Position numbers and translations under genes: made by a program. Of a DNA stretch of 9,831 bases, positions 1-6,322 are shown in pieces. How positions within the stretch are numbered: the first letter of the stretch is position 1; each line of letters starts with the position of its first letter. This DNA is from Oscillospiraceae bacterium. GTDB taxonomy: Bacteria > Bacillota > Clostridia > Oscillospirales > Ruminococcaceae. The stretch covers positions 1 to 9,831 of the forward strand of contig JAEDMB010000069.1 in assembly GCA_016303235.1 (NCBI GenBank), written 5' to 3'. The notes beneath the pieces are model-generated. The model was not told where the DNA came from. It made no database searches and worked only from the letters and a program-made list of their open reading frames with translations.

Positions 1-2223
1 CTCGGACTTGATGATGATAATGACGGTGAATATTCCGTTGTTATGCATTCCGGTGCTGTTTTCGGAAAGCTTGTCGATGAAAATACAGTTATAAGCAAAC
101 AGAATAAAATCAGAGGTGATATATACGATTTCAATCCCGAGAGCAGAATAGAAATGGTCGGAAATATACAGGAGATGAATATATATAATTCCGGTTCGCC
201 TTATAAAAATCAGAAATGGGCATTGATTTCCGTTGCGGAAAAATCAAAGGTTCTCAATATATATACAACACTTATAAAGCTTTTTGCTGTTTCGTCAATA
301 ATATCTATGGTTTTCAGTACGCTTTGTGCTGTCATTATAAACAGAAGCATAACAAATCCTGTTGCAAGAATGATACAGACTCTTAACGAAAGAACTCTGA
401 AATCAGGCTTTAATGAAAAAACAAGTCAGATTGTATGTTTCAGTTCTTCCGGCATAGATGAAGTTGACAAGCTCGGAGAGGCTATCGAAAAACTTCAGGT
501 CGCTGTTATTGAACAAGCCTCAAGAGTTTCAAGAATAATAAGTATGGTTGATATGGGAATAGGCGTTTTTATGTATGACTATATCGCAAAAGATGTATTT
601 GTAGGCGAAAGCCTTATAAAGCTTTTCCGATTGCCTGATATTGAACAGGAGGATAAAATAATTTCCTTTGATGATTTCAGAAACTTTATAAAAATTATTG
701 ACAGTGAAGACAAGGTATGTTCTCATGAAATTTTCAGCGAACCTAATCATAATAATTCCTCCGGAGAAAGCATAAGCATTGAAGTATTTTATAAAAATCC
801 CGAAAACAAAACAGCAAGATGGTTTAAATTCAGCCTTATGAGGGATAAGTCCAACGTTCTCGGACTTGTACAGGATATAACAAAAATAGTTATCGAAAAG
901 AAAAAAATTGAATATGAGCGTGACTATGATATTACAACGGGACTCCTCAACAGACGTGCATATTACAACAAGATAGATGAAATGTTTGCAAATCCGAGAG
1001 CCTTGAAAGTATCCGCTTTTATTATGTGGGATTTGGATAATCTTAAATATGTCAATGATACATATGGGCACGATTTCGGTGACGATTATATTAAAACTGC
1101 TGCAAATATATTCAAGACTTTCAGGGATTACGGAGGAGTCGTTGCGAGAATGTCGGGCGATGAATTTAATGTATTTCTGAGTGGTTTTGATTCAAAGGAC
1201 GAAATAAGAAAAATTATTTCAGAAGTCAGAAAACGCCTTGATGAAAGCTACTGCATACTTGCTGACGGCACTCACTACAAAATAAGGGCAAGCGGTGGAA
1301 TTTCGTGGTATCCCGATGATTCACCCTCCTATGAGCTTTTAATAAAATATGCCGATTTCGCAATGTATACTATAAAACATTCCACAAAGGGTAATATCGC
1401 AGAGTTTAATATTTCGCTTTACAGCAAGGATTCTATACTTATTACCGGTATTGAGGAAATGAACAGAATTATTGATGAACAGAGTATAAAATATTCTTTT
1501 CAGAGTATTGTTTCCGCTAAAACAGGCGAAATATATGGATATGAAGCTCTTATGCGTCCGCAGTCAGCCGTTCTGAAATCTCCCCTTGAATTTATCCGTA
1601 TAGCAAGAACAGGAGCAAAGCTCTATGAAATAGAACGTCTTACATGGGTTCTCAGCCTTAAAAATTACCGTGAACAGATTAAAAAGGGAAATATTTCCCC
1701 CGATAAAAAAATATTTATAAATTCCCTTTCAAACTGTCTTATGAAAAAAGAAGATATTTCTGTGCTTGAATCCGAAAACGGTCAGTATCTTAAAAATATC
1801 GTTCTTGAAGTCCTCGAAAGCGATAAAACCAACGATGAATATATTAAGGAAAAACAGAAAATTGTTGCAAGGTGGGGAGCAAAAATCGCTCTTGATGACT
1901 TCGGAAGCGGTTACAACAGCGAATATGCTCTTATAACGATTAATCCCAATCTTATAAAAATAGACCGTTCTATTATAAGCGGGTGCGACAGGGATATAAG
2001 CCGTACAAGCATTATTAGCAATCTTGTGCAGATTGCAAAGACTAAAAATATTATGGTGCTTGCAGAGGGCGTTGAAACTTACAACGAAATGCGTACAGTA
2101 ATTGAATGTGGTGTTGATTTACTGCAAGGATATTATCTCACACGTCCGCTGTTTGAACCTCTGCCAATAGATGAAAAAATCGTTGAGGAAATAAAAGAAA
2201 TTAATAAAAAAACGGGTAAATAA
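1..2223 (+). CDS. Membrane sensor GGDEF-EAL protein (c-di-GMP cyclase/phosphodiesterase), 5' truncated
   Basis: The frame is open from the first base, so the true start lies outside; the ATG at 43 is probably internal. Order seen: the end of an extracellular sensor region (dCache-like, ending in QKWALIS); one transmembrane helix at about 271-342; a HAMP-like linker; a PAS-like region at about 530-900; GGDEF at about 913-1410; EAL at about 1480-2180. GGDEF keeps TGLLNRR, DLDNLK, ND-x-x-GH and GD, but the signature is SGDEF (1153-1167). The usual RxxD inhibitory site is absent, with D and G at those positions. EAL looks catalytically complete: EALMR (1543-1557), INSLSN, LEVLES, LDDFGSGY, IKIDRS, AEGVET and QGYY. 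I infer an active phosphodiesterase that makes pGpG from c-di-GMP at the inner membrane face. The cyclase half may be active, weak or only regulatory. The ligand cannot be told from sequence. It is the last gene of its transcript. Confidence 0.93.
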   Translation, partial: LGLDDDNDGEYSVVMHSGAVFGKLVDENTVISKQNKIRGDIYDFNPESRIEMVGNIQEMNIYNSGSPYKNQKWALISVAEKSKVLNIYTTLIKLFAVSSIISMVFSTLCAVIINRSITNPVARMIQTLNERTLKSGFNEKTSQIVCFSSSGIDEVDKLGEAIEKLQVAVIEQASRVSRIISMVDMGIGVFMYDYIAKDVFVGESLIKLFRLPDIEQEDKIISFDDFRNFIKIIDSEDKVCSHEIFSEPNHNNSSGESISIEVFYKNPENKTARWFKFSLMRDKSNVLGLVQDITKIVIEKKKIEYERDYDITTGLLNRRAYYNKIDEMFANPRALKVSAFIMWDLDNLKYVNDTYGHDFGDDYIKTAANIFKTFRDYGGVVARMSGDEFNVFLSGFDSKDEIRKIISEVRKRLDESYCILADGTHYKIRASGGISWYPDDSPSYELLIKYADFAMYTIKHSTKGNIAEFNISLYSKDSILITGIEEMNRIIDEQSIKYSFQSIVSAKTGEIYGYEALMRPQSAVLKSPLEFIRIARTGAKLYEIERLTWVLSLKNYREQIKKGNISPDKKIFINSLSNCLMKKEDISVLESENGQYLKNIVLEVLESDKTNDEYIKEKQKIVARWGAKIALDDFGSGYNSEYALITINPNLIKIDRSIISGCDRDISRTSIISNLVQIAKTKNIMVLAEGVETYNEMRTVIECGVDLLQGYYLTRPLFEPLPIDEKIVEEIKEINKKTGK

Positions 2224-2245
2224 AAATTACCCGTTTTTATTTTTT
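2208..2245 (+). terminator. Rho-independent terminator of the GGDEF-EAL gene
   Basis: The arm AACGGGTAA (2211-2219) pairs with TTACCCGTT (2227-2235), extended by A-T pairs, with a 7-nt loop and then a T-rich run. The stop codon lies at the loop, so the 5' arm is coding sequence for the last residues. Confidence 0.9.
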
Positions 2246-2246
2246 G

Positions 2247-2286
2247 TGAAAAATAAAAAGGAAACGAATTATTATCCGTTTCCTTT
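2247..2286 (-). terminator. Rho-independent terminator of tRNA-Arg
   Basis: A perfect 10-bp stem, AAAGGAAACG (2257-2266) with CGTTTCCTTT (2277-2286), encloses a 10-nt loop. Read on the minus strand it is followed by a T-rich run (2247-2256) and lies only 3 nt past the tRNA 3' end. It faces the convergent terminator of the GGDEF-EAL gene. Confidence 0.88.
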
Positions 2287-2289
2287 AAG

Positions 2290-2363
2290 CGTGCCTGGAG
2301 GGATTCGAACCCCCGACCTACTGGTTCGTAGCCAGTCACTCTATCCAGCTGAGCTACAGGCAC
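2290..2363 (-). tRNA. tRNA-Arg (anticodon ACG)
   Basis: The reverse complement folds as a full cloverleaf. The 7-bp acceptor stem is GTGCCTG/CAGGCAC. The D arm has a G-T pair at one end. The anticodon stem is ACTGG/CCAGT with loop CTACGAA, giving anticodon ACG, expected to be edited to ICG and to read CGU/CGC/CGA. The T arm carries TTCGAAT. The discriminator is G at 2290. CCA is not encoded and must be added after transcription. It has its own promoter and terminator. Confidence 0.97.
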
Positions 2364-2370
2364 ATTTTTG

Positions 2371-2390
2371 AAGTCGTTTCCTGACGACTT
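2371..2390 (-). other. Hairpin in the tRNA-Arg 5' leader
   Basis: Perfect 7-bp inverted repeat, AAGTCGT (2371-2377) and ACGACTT (2384-2390), with a 6-nt loop. It lies between the promoter and the mature tRNA. With initiation near 2388 it would fold at the 5' end of the precursor that RNase P removes. No T-run follows on either strand, so it is not a terminator. Confidence 0.5.
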
Positions 2391-2394
2391 TATT

Positions 2395-2423
2395 ATTATA
2401 TCACAGATGTTTTCAAAAGTCAA
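2395..2423 (-). promoter_or_regulatory. SigA-type promoter of tRNA-Arg
   Basis: On the minus strand: -35 TTGACT (2418-2423), 17-nt spacer ending in TGA (an extended -10), and -10 TATAAT (2395-2400). The start is expected near 2388, about 25 nt before the tRNA. Confidence 0.92.
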
Positions 2424-2522
2424 CAGCATTTTACGGATTTTTATAATTTTTGTATATTTTTATAGTTTAAATGCATAATAAAATATATTTTTGTACAAGC
2501 ATACAAACCGTTAAAAAAGGGG

Positions 2523-2551
2523 TTGACTTTTTCAAAAAGGCGTGATATAAT
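2523..2551 (+). promoter_or_regulatory. SigA-type promoter of tRNA-Lys
   Basis: -35 TTGACT (2523-2528), 17-nt spacer ending in TGA, -10 TATAAT (2546-2551). The core elements and the TGA extension are the same as those of the divergent tRNA-Arg promoter. The start is expected near 2558, which leaves a leader of about 40 nt. Confidence 0.92.
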
Positions 2552-2598
2552 ATATTACGTTGTGTGAGACAAATAAAAAACACAAAAACAGAATAAAT

Positions 2599-2671
2599 GA
2601 GACACTAGCTCAGTTGGCAGAGCATACGCCTTTTAAGCGTAGGGTCGAGGGTTCAAATCCCTCGTGTCTCA
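2599..2671 (+). tRNA. tRNA-Lys (anticodon TTT)
   Basis: Full cloverleaf: acceptor GAGACAC/GTGTCTC, D arm GCTC/GAGC, anticodon stem TACGC/GCGTA with loop CTTTTAA (anticodon TTT), T stem GAGGG/CCCTC with loop TTCAAAT, discriminator A at 2671. CCA is not encoded. It reads AAA and AAG. It has its own promoter and terminator, so it is a single-gene transcript. Confidence 0.98.
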
Positions 2672-2680
2672 CTTGAAAAA

Positions 2681-2707
2681 CCGTCAGATAACGTCTGACG
2701 GATTTTC
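2681..2707 (+). terminator. Rho-independent terminator of tRNA-Lys
   Basis: Perfect 8-bp stem CCGTCAGA (2681-2688) / TCTGACGG (2694-2701) with a 5-nt loop, followed by ATTTTC. It starts 9 nt after the tRNA. The T-run is short, but the stem is GC-rich. Confidence 0.85.
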
Positions 2708-2718
2708 TGAAAGTTTTG

Positions 2719-2739
2719 TTAATATCAAAAAGATATTAA
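2719..2739. repeat. Perfect inverted repeat upstream of the pduL promoter
   Basis: Arms TTAATATC (2719-2726) and GATATTAA (2732-2739) are perfectly complementary around an AAAAA loop. No T-run follows, so it is not a terminator. It ends 54 bp before the pduL -35 box, where it could be a protein-binding site. In DNA this AT-rich it may also be chance. Confidence 0.35.
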
Positions 2740-2793
2740 TATAAAAATATTATCGTGTTTTTTTGTGCAATATGTAAATTTATCGGATTTCCC

Positions 2794-2822
2794 TTGACGT
2801 TTTGGAAAAAAAGTGTTAGAAT
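2794..2822 (+). promoter_or_regulatory. SigA-type promoter of pduL
   Basis: -35 TTGACG (2794-2799), 17-nt spacer ending in TGT (extended -10 form), -10 TAGAAT (2817-2822). The start is expected near 2829, giving a leader of about 32 nt. Confidence 0.87.
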
Positions 2823-2844
2823 ATATACAATAAATTATTTTTTT

Positions 2845-2849
2845 GGAGG
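2845..2849 (+). promoter_or_regulatory. Ribosome binding site that fixes the pduL start
   Basis: GGAGG lies 11 nt before the ATG at 2861. An in-frame TTG at 2843 overlaps this GGAGG, so it cannot use it. The TTG would also add six residues before the usual MSKKF-type start. ATG 2861 is therefore chosen. Confidence 0.8.
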
Positions 2850-2860
2850 CTATATTAATT

Positions 2861-3439
2861 ATGTCAAAGAAATTTATTGTAGAAACTTCTGCAAGACACG
2901 TTCACGTTACTCAGGAAGCTCTTGAAATCCTTTTCGGCAAAGGTGCAACTCTTACAAAAAAGAAAGACCTTTCACAGCCCGGACAGTTCGCCTGTGAGGA
3001 AAGAGTTACAATCGTAGGACCTAAAAAGGAACTCCCTAACGTTTCAATTCTCGGCCCTGTACGTCCTGCAAATCAGGTTGAACTCTCCGCTACTGATGCA
3101 CGTTCAATCGGTATTTCCGCACCCGTAAGAGAATCAGGCGATGTTGCCGGTTCAGGTGCCTGCAAGATTATAGGTCCTTGCGGTGAAGTTGAAATTTCAG
3201 AGGGCGTAATCGTTGCAAAGCGTCATATACATCTCACTCCTGCTGATGCCGAAGAAATGGGCGTTAAGGATAAGGATATTGTATGGGTTAAGCTTGATAC
3301 TGACGGCAGAAAGGCTATTCTCGGCGATGTCGTTGTAAGAGTATCCGAAAAATTCTCCGCAGCTATGCACATTGATACCGATGAATCAAATGCCGTTGCT
3401 GCTCCAAGAGAGCTTTGGGGAGAAATTGTAACTCTCTGA
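2861..3439 (+). CDS. pduL: PduL-type phosphate acyltransferase (phosphotransacetylase/propanoyltransferase)
   Basis: This 192-residue protein belongs to the PduL family, which interconverts acyl-CoA and acyl-phosphate (acetyl or propionyl) and is unrelated in fold to Pta. It shows the family's two repeated halves, each with a zinc-binding His pair: RHVHVT (H13, H15) and KRHIHLT (H122, H124). The C-terminal signature MHIDTDE begins at M169. There is no N-terminal extension ahead of the first domain, so no visible microcompartment-targeting peptide, and no shell genes lie nearby. I infer a free cytosolic enzyme that serves as the phosphotransacetylase of acetate or propionate fermentation, paired with an acetate kinase encoded elsewhere. 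It has its own promoter and terminator. The substrate chain length cannot be read from sequence. Confidence 0.93.
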   Translation: MSKKFIVETSARHVHVTQEALEILFGKGATLTKKKDLSQPGQFACEERVTIVGPKKELPNVSILGPVRPANQVELSATDARSIGISAPVRESGDVAGSGACKIIGPCGEVEISEGVIVAKRHIHLTPADAEEMGVKDKDIVWVKLDTDGRKAILGDVVVRVSEKFSAAMHIDTDESNAVAAPRELWGEIVTL

Positions 3440-3467
3440 AATTTATAAATTTCTACATAAAACACGG

Positions 3468-3501
3468 ACGGCATACTTATAATTTAGTATGCCGTTTTTT
3501 T
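3468..3501 (+). terminator. Rho-independent terminator after pduL, abutting pncA
   Basis: Perfect 10-bp stem ACGGCATACT (3468-3477) / AGTATGCCGT (3486-3495), 8-nt loop, then seven T (3495-3501). The pncA ribosome binding site begins only 5 nt later. The sequence TATAAT (3478-3483) starts at the first loop base and could act as a -10 box, though its upstream -35 match (TACATA, 3454-3459) is poor. Confidence 0.92.
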
Positions 3502-3519
3502 GCTTAGGAGGTTTTATAT

Positions 3520-4143
3520 ATGCTTTCAGAAATAAAAAAATATATTTATTCCGCACCGCCTGTTAATCTTTCGGAGTTTGAACCCGATAAAACTGTACTT
3601 GTTATAGTTGATATGATTAACGGCTTTGTAAATGAGGGAGCTCTGTCAAGTCCGAGAATAAAAAATATAATTCCCGAAGTATCGGAGCTTGTTTCAAAAT
3701 GCCGTGAAAAAAATATCGATATAATTGCATTTGCTGATTGTCACAAAGAAAATGCCGTTGAATTTGAAAGCTTTCCTGTACATTGCCTTGAAAATACATC
3801 AGAATCAGAAATAATCGACGAAATAAAAGATAAAATCCTTACAGTAATTCCGAAAAATTCTACAAACGGCTTTCATGCTCCCGAATTTCAGAAGCTTCTT
3901 GAAAAAAATCCGCAGTGGGAAAATTTTATAGTATGCGGTGACTGTACGGATATATGCGTTTGCAATTTCTGTATAACTCTGAAAACTTACTTCAATCAGA
4001 CTGACAAAAAATCAAGAATTATAATACCTGTCAACACTGTCGAAACTTATGACGGCGGAATACACAATGCCGATTTTATGAATATTTCGGCACTTATGAT
4101 TATGAATACTAATGGTATTGAAATTGCAAAGGAGATTGTTTGA
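3520..4143 (+). CDS. pncA: Nicotinamidase (isochorismatase-like cysteine hydrolase)
   Basis: The 207-residue protein has the cysteine-hydrolase fold. The catalytic triad is D31 (IVDMINGF), K112 (IPKNSTNGF) and C146 (TDICV). It also has D73-x-H75 and H88 (FPVHC), which match the metal-binding set of nicotinamidases; plain isochorismatases lack these, so nicotinamidase is preferred. The reaction is nicotinamide to nicotinate plus ammonia, in the cytosol. The next gene, 1 nt downstream, uses nicotinate, and this strongly supports the call. An AGGAGG site (3506-3511) lies 8 nt before ATG 3520. No clear promoter precedes it: the pduL terminator ends just ahead, so expression needs read-through or a start inside that terminator. 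C146 sits in a cluster of five cysteines (C139, C142, C146, C148, C151). Another amidase substrate remains possible. Confidence 0.87.
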   Translation: MLSEIKKYIYSAPPVNLSEFEPDKTVLVIVDMINGFVNEGALSSPRIKNIIPEVSELVSKCREKNIDIIAFADCHKENAVEFESFPVHCLENTSESEIIDEIKDKILTVIPKNSTNGFHAPEFQKLLEKNPQWENFIVCGDCTDICVCNFCITLKTYFNQTDKKSRIIIPVNTVETYDGGIHNADFMNISALMIMNTNGIEIAKEIV

Positions 4144-4144
4144 T

Positions 4145-5581
4145 ATGAATAACCGTAATCTGACTATGCTTGTTGATTTCTATGAAATCACTATGGCAAA
4201 CGGATTTTTTGAAAACGGCAGAGCTGAACAGATTGCTTATTTCGATATGTTTTTCAGAAAAGTTCCTGACAATGCCGGCTATGCGATTATGGCAGGCGTT
4301 GAACAGGTTGTTGAATATCTGAATAATCTTAAATTTACTCCCGAAGATATTGAATATTTAAGAAGTAAAAATATGTTCTGCGAAGATTTTCTGAAATATC
4401 TTGAAAATTTCAGGTTTACATGCGATGTGTGGGCTGTTCCGGAGGGTACTCCTATATTTCCCAATGAACCTATTATAACGGTACGTGGCGAAGCTATTCA
4501 GGCACAGTTTATCGAAACTATGATATTACTGACAATAAATCATCAGAGCCTTATTGCTACAAAGGCAAACAGAATAGTTACCGCTGCTGACGGCAGACCT
4601 GTAATGGAATTTGGTTCAAGAAGGGCTCAGGGTTATGACGGTGCTGTATACGGTGCAAGAGCATCATATATAGGAGGGTGTGCGGGTACTGCCTGTACTA
4701 TATCAGACCGTGATTTCGGAGTAAATGCACTCGGAACTATGGCTCACAGCTGGGTACAGCTTTTCCCTGATGAACTTTCCGCATTCCGTGCATATGCAAA
4801 AGTATATCCCGATAGCTGTACACTTCTTGTTGATACCTATAATGTACTGAAATCAGGAGTCCCCAACGCTATAACTGTATTCAAGGAGCTTGAAAAATCA
4901 GGTCACAAGGGTGCGGGAATCAGAATTGACAGCGGAGATATTGCATATCTTTCCAAAAAAGCAAGAAAAATGCTTGACAATGCCGGTCTTGACTACGTAA
5001 AAATAGTTGCATCAAATTCACTCGATGAATATATTATCCGTGACCTTATATCACAGGGGGCAAAGATAGACAGTTTCGGAGTCGGTGAACGTCTTGTTAC
5101 TTCAAAGTCTGAACCGGTATTCGGCGGAGTATATAAGCTGTCAGCAGTTGAGGAAAACGGAGAAATCATTCCAAAGATAAAGCTTTCAGAAAATACTTCA
5201 AAGATTACAAATCCCTCATATAAAGAAGTATGGAGACTTTTTGACAATTCCACGGGTATGGCTATTGCTGATGTAATAACAGTTGCAGGAGAAGTCATTG
5301 ACGATACTAAGCCGTATGTTATATTCAATCCCGAACAGACATACAAACGCAAAACCCTTACGAATTTCACTGCAAAGAAATTACAGGTACAGCTTTTCAA
5401 AAACGGTGAATGTGTCTATAAGCTCCCGACTATGCCCGAAATACGTCAGTACTGCAAGGAACAGCTTTCACTCATATGGGACGAAGTAAAGCGTTTTGAA
5501 AATCCGCACGAATACTATGTTGATTTGTCACAGGAATTATGGGATATAAAAAATAATCTTCTTAACAAATATTTCAATTGA
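4145..5581 (+). CDS. pncB: Nicotinate phosphoribosyltransferase
   Basis: The 478-residue protein converts nicotinate, PRPP and ATP to nicotinate mononucleotide in the Preiss-Handler route of NAD salvage. Family landmarks are the start NLTMLVDFYEITMANGF, EFGSRRAQG (155-163), the histidine of GTMAHSW (H201), which corresponds to the phosphorylated catalytic His of the family, and RIDSGD (260-265) in the phosphate-binding part of the barrel. Length is normal and there is no break. ATG 4145 is chosen because AAGGAGA (4129-4135) lies 9 nt upstream. An in-frame ATG at 4112 has no ribosome site and lies inside pncA. It follows the pncA stop by 1 nt, so the two are co-transcribed and probably translationally coupled. 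nadD and nadE are not in the window. Confidence 0.96.
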   Translation: MNNRNLTMLVDFYEITMANGFFENGRAEQIAYFDMFFRKVPDNAGYAIMAGVEQVVEYLNNLKFTPEDIEYLRSKNMFCEDFLKYLENFRFTCDVWAVPEGTPIFPNEPIITVRGEAIQAQFIETMILLTINHQSLIATKANRIVTAADGRPVMEFGSRRAQGYDGAVYGARASYIGGCAGTACTISDRDFGVNALGTMAHSWVQLFPDELSAFRAYAKVYPDSCTLLVDTYNVLKSGVPNAITVFKELEKSGHKGAGIRIDSGDIAYLSKKARKMLDNAGLDYVKIVASNSLDEYIIRDLISQGAKIDSFGVGERLVTSKSEPVFGGVYKLSAVEENGEIIPKIKLSENTSKITNPSYKEVWRLFDNSTGMAIADVITVAGEVIDDTKPYVIFNPEQTYKRKTLTNFTAKKLQVQLFKNGECVYKLPTMPEIRQYCKEQLSLIWDEVKRFENPHEYYVDLSQELWDIKNNLLNKYFN

Positions 5582-5606
5582 TTTTTCTGTAATTATATGA
5601 TATAAT
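5578..5606 (+). promoter_or_regulatory. SigA-type promoter of the mtnN-dockerin unit
   Basis: -35 TTGATT (5578-5583) overlaps the last bases of pncB, stop codon included. A 17-nt spacer ends in TGA (extended -10), followed by -10 TATAAT (5601-5606). The start is expected near 5613. No terminator separates it from pncB, so read-through from the NAD genes is also likely. Confidence 0.85.
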
Positions 5607-5618
5607 CTTTTTATATCA
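5598..5618. repeat. Perfect inverted repeat over the -10 and start site of the mtnN promoter
   Basis: Arms TGATATAA (5598-5605) and TTATATCA (5611-5618) are perfectly complementary around TCTTT. The left arm contains most of the -10 box and the right arm covers the expected start. The position suits an operator. No T-run follows, so it is not a terminator. Part of the symmetry comes from the -10 sequence itself. Confidence 0.4.
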
Positions 5619-5644
5619 AAAAATACAGGAGGATTTGACACAAA

Positions 5645-6322
5645 ATGAATACTATCGGAATTATAGGTGCAATGCCGTCGGAGCTTGCTGATATACGTAA
5701 AACTCTGGGCGATGCCGAAATCGTAAGAAAATCGGGATTTGATTTCTATATCAATCATGTAAACGGAAAAAAGATAATTAATGCCTGCTGTGGCATAGCA
5801 AAGGTAAATTCCGCACTATGCACACAGGTACTTATTGACAATTTCGCTCCGGACTGCATAATAAATACTGGTATAGCAGGCGGTATGAATGACGATGTTC
5901 AGGTATGCGACATTGTAATATCGACGGAAGTTCTCGCCCACGACCTCGACCAGCATTTCCTTGTAGATTATCCGCCTTACTGCGGAATATTCAGGGCTGA
6001 TGAAAGACTTATCGCAAAAACAGAGGAAATCTGTCAGAAATGCGGTATAAAATCATTCAGAGGAAGAATTGTTTCCGGTGAGGCTTTTATATCAAGCAAT
6101 GAAGTCAAAAAGGCTATACAGAATGAATTTAATCCGTATGCCGTTGATATGGAAACATCTGCAATAGGTCACTGCTGTTATCTTAATAATGTTCCCTTTG
6201 TAAGCGTGAGATGTATTTCGGATAACGCTGATGATGACGGTGCAATGTCATTTGATGAATTTGAAAAAATATCTGCAAAGCGTGTTGCGGAAATAGTTCT
6301 CAGGGTGGCTGATGAGATATGA
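5645..6322 (+). CDS. mtnN: 5'-methylthioadenosine / S-adenosylhomocysteine nucleosidase
   Basis: This 225-residue cytosolic enzyme cleaves the adenine from methylthioadenosine and S-adenosylhomocysteine, by-products of SAM use, feeding adenine and methionine recycling and, through LuxS where present, AI-2 synthesis. The start IGIIGAMPSE carries the catalytic glutamate E13. INTGIAGG (73-80), SGEAF (144-148), VDMETSAIGH with M169/E170, and the catalytic aspartate in ISDNAD (D193) all match the family at normal spacing. SGEAF replaces the usual SGDAF, a mild change. AGGAGG (5627-5632) lies 12 nt before ATG 5645, slightly long. Its last four bases overlap the start of the secreted dockerin gene. 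Confidence 0.96.
   Translation: MNTIGIIGAMPSELADIRKTLGDAEIVRKSGFDFYINHVNGKKIINACCGIAKVNSALCTQVLIDNFAPDCIINTGIAGGMNDDVQVCDIVISTEVLAHDLDQHFLVDYPPYCGIFRADERLIAKTEEICQKCGIKSFRGRIVSGEAFISSNEVKKAIQNEFNPYAVDMETSAIGHCCYLNNVPFVSVRCISDNADDDGAMSFDEFEKISAKRVAEIVLRVADEI

Noticed and set aside
43..45. ATG as the start of the GGDEF-EAL gene
   Set aside because: The frame is open to base 1 and upstream codons continue the sensor region, with no ribosome site before 43. The gene is truncated by the window edge.
529..1071. 180-codon minus-strand frame
   Set aside because: It lies opposite the PAS/GGDEF part of a clear gene, has no ribosome site or promoter, and its protein has no recognisable domain.
2133..2429. 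98-codon minus-strand frame with a protein-like stretch (VAQLDRV...GRGFESL)
   Set aside because: It is a translation of tRNA-Arg and flanking DNA, a well-known false protein type. The cloverleaf, promoter and terminator explain the region.
2290..2671. tRNA pair as an integration site for a mobile element
   Set aside because: There is no integrase, no long repeat of a tRNA 3' end, and no cargo beside either tRNA. The 7-8 nt repeat in the tRNA-Lys leader is at the 5' side and too short.
2861..3439. Part of a bacterial microcompartment locus
   Set aside because: No shell protein, aldehyde dehydrogenase or diol/ethanolamine enzyme is nearby, and PduL has no targeting extension.
4112..4144. Earlier in-frame ATG for pncB
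   Set aside because: It would overlap pncA by 32 nt with no ribosome site. ATG 4145 has AAGGAGA at proper spacing and gives the usual family N terminus.
4993..5400. 135-codon minus-strand frame
   Set aside because: It is antisense to pncB, which has full family motifs; I take it as a shadow of its codon pattern.
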